Shown: positions 56,831-64,000 of the stretch, piece after piece
Layout: every line of letters begins with the position of its first letter
Numbering within the stretch: the stretch's first letter is position 1
Assembly (NCBI RefSeq): GCF_016508255.1
Contig: NZ_JADVKT010000002.1
Coordinates: 62,001-126,000, forward strand
Direction: 5' to 3'
Source of the DNA: Acinetobacter calcoaceticus
GTDB lineage: Bacteria > Pseudomonadota > Gammaproteobacteria > Pseudomonadales > Moraxellaceae
DNA length: 64,000 nucleotides
Translations under genes and position numbers: made by a program
The notes under the pieces: model-generated
What the model saw: only the letters and a program-made list of their open reading frames with translations
What the model was told of the DNA's origin: nothing
The model's database searches: none

Positions 56831-56911
56831 ATGTTCTTAAAAATTCGTTTATTGGTCGCCTTGACCAAAATACCTATACCAATCGGCCCATTATTTTCTT
56901 TAAAATTTTAA
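56831..56911 (+). CDS. Leader-controlled small peptide, 26 aa
   Basis: A 26-codon ORF with GGAGG 5 nt before the ATG. The peptide is hydrophobic and proline-rich (FLKIRLLVALTKIPIPIGP). The ribosome-binding site is partly paired in a hairpin of the leader described at 56600. It could be a leader peptide, a small toxin or the remnant of a longer gene. Confidence 0.5.
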   Translation: MFLKIRLLVALTKIPIPIGPLFSLKF

Positions 56912-57094
56912 TCTTTTAAGGGTTTTAATTTTTTAGATTATTACGTTTAAAAATTATATTTAATATTTATTTTCGAGATATATTTATTCATATCATCTTA
57001 AAGGTTTTTTTGCGCCTTTATTTTTATTCTCCCGATATGGTTTATAAAATTTATCTTGATTGTTTAAAATAAGAAATGATTGGAATAATAATTT

Positions 57095-57667
57095 ATGCTT
57101 AATTTAAAAATGGGTGGTAAAGCAAAAAAATTGCTTGAAACTTCGAGCTTGTTGTTTAGTCAGCATGGTTTTTCTAATGTTGGTGTTGATACTATCGTTA
57201 GAGAATCAAAAATAGCTAAAATGACGTTGTATCAATATTTTGAATCTAAAGAAAAATTGGTTGAAATATGTTTGGTTTTACATAAAAACCAATTAATAGA
57301 AAAAGTTGAGCTTATTATAGATCAGACAGAATATATGAGTTTATTTGATAAACTTAAGAATATTTTTTATTTTCATGTCGATTTGGAAAGTCCATATTGT
57401 TTAATTTTTAAAGCAATCATAGAAATTAAGTTGGCTTATCCTGTGGCTTATGAGATTGTGAAAAAATATAGAACATGGCTCATAAATACGATATATCAAC
57501 TTATATCTGAACATAAAAAATCGGTGACTTATCAAGAAGCACACATGTTTTTGTTTATTATAGATGGTGCGATGACTCAGTTATTAAGTCCTAATCATAT
57601 TGATGATAGAGAAAGCCTGTTCGATTATTATCTATTGACTGTTTTTACACTCTATAAGAAAGCTTAA
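57095..57667 (+). CDS. TetR-family regulator
   Basis: A 190-residue repressor with the TetR helix-turn-helix (GFSNVGVDTIVRESKIAKMTLYQYFESKEKLVEIC) and a divergent helical ligand domain. The start at 57095 lacks a strong SD; an ATG at 57110 is possible. It converges on the predicted hydrolase downstream. The ligand and targets are unknown. Confidence 0.85.
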   Translation: MLNLKMGGKAKKLLETSSLLFSQHGFSNVGVDTIVRESKIAKMTLYQYFESKEKLVEICLVLHKNQLIEKVELIIDQTEYMSLFDKLKNIFYFHVDLESPYCLIFKAIIEIKLAYPVAYEIVKKYRTWLINTIYQLISEHKKSVTYQEAHMFLFIIDGAMTQLLSPNHIDDRESLFDYYLLTVFTLYKKA

Positions 57668-57720
57668 ATATTCAATAAATGAAAAAGCCCCTTAATAATC
57701 GGGGCTTTATTTGCTGATTC

Positions 57721-58683
57721 TTAACTTAATGTTGCGGGCTTCGCAGAGGGTGCCATTTGCTCAAAATATTGAACGGCAGGTGAGCGAGCCATATACGCCA
57801 AAGCTTGCTCAGTATCGCCTTCATGAAGCGGGTTGAATTTTGGAGAAACCCATCGTAAGGTCGCTTTCCACAAATACTTAATGGTCGGAAGGTTGTCTGA
57901 CTGTGTTGCCGTTTTTTCAAATTCACGGATGAAATTAAAGAAACCACGGCGCATCAATTTTTGAATGTCTTCGTGCTCTAAATCTTGTTTGCCTAGGCTA
58001 CGAGCAAAATCGGCTAGGAAAAAAATGAACAGTGGGAAAATAGCCGCCATAATGACTTGGCGCGACACATAAAAACCCAATTTGTTTGTTAATAGATGCT
58101 CAAATAAGTCGTAGGCAACACAGCGGTGTTCAACTTCTTCGGCAAGGTGCCAACGGAACAGATCAGCCATGGCAGGGTCGGCTTTGTCCCAAGACTTACT
58201 ATCGAGTGTCCACTGTCCAATGGTTCCCGTAAAGTGTTCAATTGCAGCAATGACACCTACTCGAAACAGTAACCAATATTCTTCAAGTTTTTTACCTTTT
58301 ACAAGCGGCAGACCAAAGGGTTTATCGCCCAATAAAATATTAAAAACAAAATGGGCACGGTTGAGCGGGTCTTGAATGTCGTAGCCATTTTCACGTAGAA
58401 AATCTTGAGCTTTTTCATGAGCACGTGCATGCGCTGCTTCTTGACGAACAAATCCGATCACTTCTTGTTTTAATGTTTCATCGGTAATGAAGGGAAGCGT
58501 TTTGTTAAATACGCGGCAAAACCAAAACTCGCCAGCAGGCAAAAGCATGTTAATCCCATTGGCTACATGCGAGCATAGTGGATCATTTGGCATCCAACAT
58601 ACAGATGACTCGGTAAAATCAAAATGTACCTTTCTCGCTTTAAGCTGATGATTCCCTGTGATCATATACGTCACCCTATTCAT
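57721..58683 (-). CDS. Predicted metal-dependent (ferritin-like) hydrolase
   Basis: A 320-residue protein of the 'predicted metal-dependent hydrolase' family (PF10118-type). Four acidic/His helices carry the probable di-metal ligands: RQEAAHARAHEKAQ, VIAAIEHFTG, and HLAEEVEHRCVAYDLFEH. A membrane-like segment (IFPLFIFFLADFA) follows. Substrate unknown. It is found in Acinetobacter near TetR regulators, here convergent with one. Confidence 0.78.
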   Translation of the reverse strand: MNRVTYMITGNHQLKARKVHFDFTESSVCWMPNDPLCSHVANGINMLLPAGEFWFCRVFNKTLPFITDETLKQEVIGFVRQEAAHARAHEKAQDFLRENGYDIQDPLNRAHFVFNILLGDKPFGLPLVKGKKLEEYWLLFRVGVIAAIEHFTGTIGQWTLDSKSWDKADPAMADLFRWHLAEEVEHRCVAYDLFEHLLTNKLGFYVSRQVIMAAIFPLFIFFLADFARSLGKQDLEHEDIQKLMRRGFFNFIREFEKTATQSDNLPTIKYLWKATLRWVSPKFNPLHEGDTEQALAYMARSPAVQYFEQMAPSAKPATLS

Positions 58684-58827
58684 AATTGTTTATTTAATGC
58701 GAATGGGTCATTTTTAGCATTGAGTAAAGTTAATCACCATGTGCATAAAGGACAAAAATGTCCTTTGAATGGTTTGTTCAGATAAAAAGCGATCTAAGTT
58801 AAAGCTTTTCAGGCTTCACTCAATAAA

Positions 58828-58856
58828 AAAGGCTCCTTCGTTAAAAGGAGCCTTTG
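58828..58856. terminator. Terminator between the hydrolase and DUF2171 genes
   Basis: An 11-bp GC-rich stem (58828-58838 and 58844-58854) with a CGTTA loop and flanking A and T runs. It lies between two minus-strand genes and can end the DUF2171 transcript. Confidence 0.8.
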
Positions 58857-58961
58857 TCTTTATATTTTAAGTTTTAAATGACTTAAGCTTATTGATTTAT
58901 TTTTATAAGCTGAAACACTTTATTATAAAGTTCACAGCGAGTAATTCACCGTGCCGAGAAG

Positions 58962-59195
58962 CTAGATCGCTTGCCACTGATCTTTCACTTCTTCTGAGTT
59001 TTTATTGAGTATGACTTGGTTTTCTTTCACTTCCCCAATCCACGCAGTAGGAATAAGGTGATGTTGGCCACTTTCATCTCGAGTCAACTTTAATTGATTT
59101 TCACCATCCAGATGGTCGACTGTTCCTACTTTAGTACCACATGAAGCAATAACATCAGCGTGTTTCTTAATATCATTAATATTTAAAGTATTCAT
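58962..59195 (-). CDS. DUF2171 domain protein
   Basis: A 77-residue protein with the DUF2171 pattern (VIASCGTKVGTVDHLDGENQLKLTRDE, then HHLIPTAWIGEV). GAGG is placed 6 nt before the ATG. The family is small, beta-rich and of unknown function, often stress-induced. Single gene. Confidence 0.82.
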   Translation of the reverse strand: MNTLNINDIKKHADVIASCGTKVGTVDHLDGENQLKLTRDESGQHHLIPTAWIGEVKENQVILNKNSEEVKDQWQAI

Positions 59196-59444
59196 TTTGG
59201 ACCTCTTCTTTACAAATAGAAAAACGGTAGAAACTAAGTTACTTGAAATAATGGGCTAAATGTTGGGTTTTTAATAATCCTTACATGATCGGTTTATAAG
59301 TTCACTTAATAAGTGCATTTGAATAACAATGAAATAATTAGATATAAATCTAATAATATTTATCTTTTTATTACAATTTATGTGTTTATTTAAACAGATG
59401 GGTTCAGATAGGGTTAATTTAATACTTGTAAATAATTAATCGTA

Positions 59445-60458
59445 ATGAATAGCAAAATACCTATAAACATGACGATATTGAGTATCTTGAGCGAGTTTGA
59501 ATCTGCCTTAGCCGAAGATAAAAGTAAGCTTCGTATAGATTTGCTCTATCAATTGGTCAAGTTAACTGAATATTTACCTCATCCCGCTTCGGGCCAGACC
59601 TATCAGCGTTGGCAACTTTTTGCTCAGATTGCAGGTTGTGATTTAAGTTTAGCTAAACTATTTGAGTCTCATTGCGATGCGTTAAGCATTTTAAATGAAC
59701 TGGGCTATCAACAAGAAATAGATCAACAACTTTGGGCTGTTTGGGCAGCCGATGGTGGGCCAGCACCTTTGCAAATAAATAATGATTTTTGTAGTGGCAT
59801 TAAGCCTTGGTGTTCGGGGGCTGAATTTATTCAAAAAGCTTTAATGAGCTATAAAGACAAGCAAGGGCAGGCGCAGCTTTGCATTGTTGACTTAGACCAT
59901 TCTTCAATTACCACCGATTTGAGCCACTGGCATGCAGTTGGAATGCATGCGACGCAAACAGCAAGAGTAACTTTTCAAAGCACGCCTGTTAAACCGATAG
60001 GTCAGCCAAATGCTTATTTGGAGCGTCCAGGGTTTTGGCATGGTGCGGCTGGGGTCGCTGCTTATTGGTATGGTGCCGCCGTACGTTTAGCTGGTTTTTT
60101 ACAAGAAAGTTGTCAGGCAAATCCAAACGCATTTAAAAAAATGTATTTGGGCGAGTTAGCTCAGCAGTTGGCGATAACTCAACAGTATTTTAAATATGTC
60201 GCAGAGCAAATGGATAAGCAGCCCTTATTAAGCCATGAACGAGAAATTCGCATATTACGTGCCCAAACCGAGCAATGTTGCCTGAGTGTCGTTGAGTTGG
60301 CTGGTAAAGCACTCGGTGCGCGACCTTTTTGTGAAGATGCTACTTTTGCAGCGCTTATGGCAGATTTGCCCGTCTTTATTCGACAAAGCCATGCGGCATT
60401 TGATTATGAAAATATTGCAGAACTCTGTTTGTCGGAGCCAAGCCTATGGGAACTTTGA
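59445..60458 (+). CDS. Acyl-CoA dehydrogenase-like protein, first gene of the modification operon
   Basis: A 337-residue protein with acyl-CoA-dehydrogenase-like features (RVTFQSTPVKPIG; GFWHGAAGVAAYWYGAAVRLAGF; LAGKALGARPF) but shorter than the usual 380, and without a clear catalytic Glu or FAD-binding consensus. It may be a degenerate or repurposed dehydrogenase. Its end overlaps the next gene by 13 nt. The start has a poor SD. Confidence 0.7.
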   Translation: MNSKIPINMTILSILSEFESALAEDKSKLRIDLLYQLVKLTEYLPHPASGQTYQRWQLFAQIAGCDLSLAKLFESHCDALSILNELGYQQEIDQQLWAVWAADGGPAPLQINNDFCSGIKPWCSGAEFIQKALMSYKDKQGQAQLCIVDLDHSSITTDLSHWHAVGMHATQTARVTFQSTPVKPIGQPNAYLERPGFWHGAAGVAAYWYGAAVRLAGFLQESCQANPNAFKKMYLGELAQQLAITQQYFKYVAEQMDKQPLLSHEREIRILRAQTEQCCLSVVELAGKALGARPFCEDATFAALMADLPVFIRQSHAAFDYENIAELCLSEPSLWEL

Positions 60459-61240
60459 AACATCCGTTAGTAGAAGACCGCGTTATTTTTGGTGAGGGCA
60501 CAGACAAAGAGCAGTGGGTAAATGCATTTAAAGATCATCCTTTAGATTCTCTTGATCTTGAACTGTTTAAGTCTAAAAGAGTGGTGATTGTTGCTCCGCA
60601 TCCCGATGATGAAATTTTAGGATGTGGCGGGTTGATGCAGCAGTTAAAAGAACAGGGCTGTCATATTGTGGTTTTGGCAGCAACCAATGGCACACAAAGT
60701 CATCCTAATTCTAAGAAATATAGTCCTGAACAGTTGAATGTGCTTCGGCCTCAAGAAAGTTTGGCGGCTTTAAATTGTTTAGGCGTGGCAGAGTCTGCCG
60801 AGCGTATCGCACTTAATTTACAAGACGGGCAGCTACATTTACAAACTGATCAGCTTTGGCAAGGTTTAGCCAAGGTGGTAAGAGCCAATGATATTTTAAT
60901 TTGCAGTTATGCATTTGACGGTCATCCAGACCATGAAGCGGTGGGTAACACCGTACAAGCTTTTGCAAAAGCTCGGCAACTCCCGTGTTTGCACGTATTA
61001 ATTTGGGCTTGGCATTGGGCAAAGCCTTTGGATGCCCGAATTAATTGGAGTCAGGCCAAAGCCTACACATTAACCAAAGATCAATTAATAAAAAAACATC
61101 AAGCCATGATGCAATTTAAAACACAACTTGAAGCTGATGAAAGCACGGGGAATGCCGCAGTGCTATCTCCAAGTGCGATTAATCGTCTTTTAATGCCTTA
61201 TGAGGTTTATTTGAGTGATTCATTCTCGCATGTATTTTGA
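60446..61240 (+). CDS. PIG-L-type N-acetyl-glycan/amide deacetylase
   Basis: A LmbE/PIG-L zinc deacetylase of 264 residues. The zinc motif is VVIVAPHPDDEILGCGG (PHPDDE) near residue 50, and HPDHEAVG provides the third metal ligand. GGAG lies 9 nt before the ATG. It overlaps the dehydrogenase-like gene before it and the methyltransferase after it, so all four genes form one operon. Substrate likely a glycan or amide, inferred. Confidence 0.85.
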   Translation: MGTLKHPLVEDRVIFGEGTDKEQWVNAFKDHPLDSLDLELFKSKRVVIVAPHPDDEILGCGGLMQQLKEQGCHIVVLAATNGTQSHPNSKKYSPEQLNVLRPQESLAALNCLGVAESAERIALNLQDGQLHLQTDQLWQGLAKVVRANDILICSYAFDGHPDHEAVGNTVQAFAKARQLPCLHVLIWAWHWAKPLDARINWSQAKAYTLTKDQLIKKHQAMMQFKTQLEADESTGNAAVLSPSAINRLLMPYEVYLSDSFSHVF

Positions 61241-61814
61241 AGAGTTGTATCGAAGTAATAGTGATCCATGGGGCTATGACTTTCATTGGTATGAAGCCCG
61301 TAAAAGACAAATTTGTCTGGCATTATTAACGCGACAACACTATCAAAACGTTTTAGAAGTAGGCTGTTCAAATGGGCATTTAAGTGTTCATTTGGCACAG
61401 CGCGCTGGACATTTGTTATGTATAGATGTCTCTGAAAGTGCTGTCCAATTGGCCTCCCAGCGCCTGCAAAAGTTTGAACATGTGGTGGTCGAAAATAGAA
61501 AAATACCAGAAGACTTTTTAGTGCAAAAATTCGATCTGATTTTGATTAGTGAGATGGCCTATTACTTGTCGGCAAATGAGTTGCATCATTTTATTGAAAA
61601 GTTAAAGCAGAGTTTAAATACCAACGGTGAGATTCTATGTTGTCATTGGCGACATGACATTGAAGATTTTGAGCTAAATGCTCAGCAAGTACATCAAAGC
61701 TTTCAGCAACATTTTCCATTTCATCACTATTTAAGCCTAAATGACCCAGATTTTATGATTGATCTGTGGACAGAGAATTCTTCGTCTTTGGCAGAGCAGG
61801 AAGAGCTAAGATGA
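61215..61814 (+). CDS. NodS-like SAM methyltransferase
   Basis: A 199-residue methyltransferase with VLEVGCSNGHLSVHLAQRAG for SAM and DLILISEMAYYLS in place of the usual catalytic strand. The family NodS methylates a de-N-acylated sugar in Nod factor. The GTG at 61215 is preferred because GAGG lies 9 nt upstream; an ATG at 61230 is the alternative. Its stop overlaps the next gene by ATGA. Confidence 0.82.
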   Translation: MIHSRMYFEELYRSNSDPWGYDFHWYEARKRQICLALLTRQHYQNVLEVGCSNGHLSVHLAQRAGHLLCIDVSESAVQLASQRLQKFEHVVVENRKIPEDFLVQKFDLILISEMAYYLSANELHHFIEKLKQSLNTNGEILCCHWRHDIEDFELNAQQVHQSFQQHFPFHHYLSLNDPDFMIDLWTENSSSLAEQEELR

Positions 61815-62455
61815 AAATAGGAATAGTCGTTCCCGCACATAATGAAGAGCAATATCTTTCAGCCTGTCTGCAATCCATTCAGGTTGCTATAAATCATATT
61901 GGTGATTATGAGGTAGACGTTATTGTGGTGCTTGATGATTGTACTGATCAATCACGGGCAATTGTGCAAAGTCATCAGGTCAACTGGATTGAATGTAGCT
62001 ATGCCTGTGTAGGCAAGGCGAGAGACTTAGGTATTCGTCATTTAATTGAACGCGGGGTGACATGGATTGCATGTACAGATGCAGATAGTGTGGTCAACCC
62101 AGATTGGTTGCTCTATCAAATTCAGCATCAGCCTACAGATGCAATTTGCGGTACTGTGATTTTAGATGATTTAAGCCATTTGCCCCCAATTAAACAACAA
62201 AAGTACTTGGCCCATTATCAAGATCAAATGAACCATCAGCATATTCATGGGGCAAATCTAAGTTTTAGTGCGAAGGTTTACTTGCAGGTAGGAGGTTTTG
62301 AGCCAATATCTTGTCATGAAGATATTTCCCTTATTGAAAAGATTAAAAGTCTTTCTTGTAATATTACTTGGAGTAATCTAGTTCGAGTTACAACCAGCAG
62401 TCGTTTAAATGGGCGTGCACCTCAGGGTTTATCTTATTTTTTAAATCATCTTTAA
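61811..62455 (+). CDS. Family 2 glycosyltransferase
   Basis: A GT-A fold enzyme of 214 residues: IGIVVPAHNEEQYLSACLQSI for nucleotide-sugar, VVLDDCTDQS, and the metal-binding DADSVVNPDWL. GANLSFSAKVY and the ED pair (CHEDISLIEK) complete a GT2 active site. The ATG at 61811 overlaps the methyltransferase stop. It is smaller than processive GT2 enzymes and has no membrane anchor. It is the last gene of the operon. Confidence 0.85.
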   Translation: MKIGIVVPAHNEEQYLSACLQSIQVAINHIGDYEVDVIVVLDDCTDQSRAIVQSHQVNWIECSYACVGKARDLGIRHLIERGVTWIACTDADSVVNPDWLLYQIQHQPTDAICGTVILDDLSHLPPIKQQKYLAHYQDQMNHQHIHGANLSFSAKVYLQVGGFEPISCHEDISLIEKIKSLSCNITWSNLVRVTTSSRLNGRAPQGLSYFLNHL

Positions 62456-62725
62456 AAAAAACTAAAGCATAAGCTCTCCTAAAATAGAAATATTCTTTAA
62501 ATTTTTAGGGTCATATTTAATAATGAAGTGCTTCGTTCGATCTAATTTATATAAATGATCTAAAAGCAGGTAAGACCTCATCGTTAAAAGCCAGAATAAA
62601 GAGATCCATAATTAAATTGGGTAGGGTATGCAACTTAGTTGTTGTATTTATGACTACATATGTAAACAAGTCTTATTAACAAATACTTTAGCCCTTAAAA
62701 TTATTGAAAATAAAGTTTAAGGCGT

Positions 62726-63985
62726 ATGATTTTGGATTTTTTAAATTTTTTTCGCGATATTCGGGTTGAGTTAAGCCATTATCCTTGGCTAGAGATGTTG
62801 GTTTCACTCATTATTTTGATTTTTTTTGCGGCTTTGGCAAACTTTATTGCTAAACGAATTATTGTTCGGGGTGTTCGTCATTTAGTCACAAAACTCAAGT
62901 CTCCCAATCAATCAATCTTTGCTCAGCATAGTGTCATAAGTAAATTTGCAAATATTGTTCCTGCTGTTGTCATTATGAATGGTATTGCAACCGTTCCTCA
63001 TCTCTCTCCAAAATTTATTGCTTTTGTAGAAATGGGGGCACAAGCCTTTATTTTTCTTACACTCGCGCTTACGGTCAGTGAAATATTAAATATATTTAAT
63101 CTTATTTATCAGCGTAATCCAAAATCTAGAAATAAGCCTATTAAAGGTTACTTGCAACTCGTCAAACTCATTTTATTTGTGGTTTGTGGCCTAATGATTT
63201 TAGGAACATTCCTTAAAAAGGATGTGTTTACTTTACTGGCTGGCTTTGGTGCGATGGCGGCAGTATTAATGCTGGTTTTCCAAAATACGATTTTGTCTTT
63301 GGTTGCCAGTGTACAAATAGCATCTTATGACATGGTGCGTATTGGTGACTGGATTGAAATGCCTTCACTGAATGCAGATGGTGATGTCATTGATATTTCA
63401 TTGCATACAGTGACTGTTCAAAACTTTGATAAAACCTATACCACCATTCCAACCAATAAGCTCGTTACCGATACATTTAAAAACTGGCGAGGCATGAGTA
63501 ACTCTGGATGCCGTCGAATGAAGCGTTCACTATTTTTAGATCAAAGTAGTGTTCATTTCATGAGTGATGAAGAACAACAGAAGTTAAAAGAGTTTTTATT
63601 ATTAGACCAATATCTTGATGCAAAGCAATCTGAAATTGACGAATTTAATAAGCATTTAGGCAATCAATCTCGTTATAACAAGCGCCGTTTAACCAATATA
63701 GGAACCTTTAGGGCCTATGTAGAATTTTATTTGCGCCAGCATAAGGGGATTGCACAAAATCAAACTATTATGGTTCGCCAATTACAGCCCACAAGCCAAG
63801 GTTTACCTCTTGAAATCTACGCATTTTCAAATACCACTGCATGGGTTTCGTATGAAGCAATTCAGTCAGATATCTTTGATCATTTAATTGCGATTCTTCC
63901 TGAATTTGGCTTAAGAGTTTATCAGGCACCTTCTGGTCATGATTTGCAAAGATTAACGTCAGAAATTAGCCCAACTAAAGTTTAA
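62726..63985 (+). CDS. MscS-family mechanosensitive channel, YbdG type
   Basis: A 419-residue inner-membrane channel. An N-terminal helix, three more membrane segments, and the pore-lining TM3 with GFGAMAAVLMLVFQNTILSLVAS, then the beta domain IGDWIEMPSLNADGDVIDISLHTVTVQNFDKTYTTIPT, cut here in parts. The long C-terminal domain matches YbdG rather than MscS. AAGG precedes the ATG. It would open upon hypo-osmotic shock. The stop is 15 bp from the window end. Confidence 0.88.
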   Translation: MILDFLNFFRDIRVELSHYPWLEMLVSLIILIFFAALANFIAKRIIVRGVRHLVTKLKSPNQSIFAQHSVISKFANIVPAVVIMNGIATVPHLSPKFIAFVEMGAQAFIFLTLALTVSEILNIFNLIYQRNPKSRNKPIKGYLQLVKLILFVVCGLMILGTFLKKDVFTLLAGFGAMAAVLMLVFQNTILSLVASVQIASYDMVRIGDWIEMPSLNADGDVIDISLHTVTVQNFDKTYTTIPTNKLVTDTFKNWRGMSNSGCRRMKRSLFLDQSSVHFMSDEEQQKLKEFLLLDQYLDAKQSEIDEFNKHLGNQSRYNKRRLTNIGTFRAYVEFYLRQHKGIAQNQTIMVRQLQPTSQGLPLEIYAFSNTTAWVSYEAIQSDIFDHLIAILPEFGLRVYQAPSGHDLQRLTSEISPTKV

Positions 63986-64000
63986 TTAAAACATTAGATG

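Overview
The window is chromosomal DNA of a gammaproteobacterium, most probably the Acinetobacter calcoaceticus-baumannii group. The evidence is low GC, the ben gene order and BenM-type operators, a PyrB/inactive-PyrC' pair, a split ahpF/ahpC arrangement and a split pyr set typical of Moraxellaceae. I had no database; every family name is from reading the proteins.

Layout. 1-24.4 kb is mostly housekeeping: the 3' end of clpB, a CinA-like gene, rlmKL, pyrB-pyrC', an inner-membrane-anchored OmpA-like protein, two GST genes, trmB, a NucH-type secreted nuclease, ahpF and ahpC, hrpA and a FabH-like ketosynthase. 24.4-33.9 kb is a complete benzoate island: benM facing benABCDE, then benK-benP behind a terminator and a probable promoter of its own. 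33.9-38.7 kb is a copper island: CopZ-like chaperone and copA read divergently from two 19-bp-spacer (CueR-type) promoters, followed by cueR, a GFA/CENP-V zinc protein and a 20-cysteine copper-storage protein. 37.7-40.5 kb is gene-poor and holds several terminator-ended candidate small RNAs and a 38-residue membrane peptide. xseAB and an initiator tRNA follow. 42.9-45.7 kb is a shrunken prophage with a LexA-like repressor and its operator array, a holin-like protein and a GH108 endolysin.

45.7-52.3 kb carries a LysE exporter, an LpxL-type acyltransferase, a cold-shock protein, a divergent proC, an Lrp regulator, a methyltransferase and small secreted or membrane proteins. 52.5-55.8 kb is a type VI secretion cargo island on the minus strand: a vgrG 3' remnant, a DUF4123 adaptor, a small protein, a Tox-REase-5 nuclease toxin and two related Imm52-type immunity genes. 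The second immunity gene is preceded by a vestige of the toxin 3' end. Next come an Ntn-hydrolase-like protein (55.9 kb) and an unusual GC-rich structured RNA leader in front of a 26-codon ORF whose ribosome-binding site is partly paired (56.6-56.9 kb).

57-64 kb has a TetR regulator facing a predicted diiron hydrolase, a DUF2171 protein, an overlapping four-gene operon (acyl-CoA dehydrogenase-like, PIG-L deacetylase, methyltransferase, glycosyltransferase) of unknown product, and a YbdG-type mechanosensitive channel.

The most unusual content is the T6SS toxin/immunity duplication, the structured leader at 56.6 kb, the clustered small-RNA candidates at 37.7-40.5 kb, and the four-gene modification operon near the right end.
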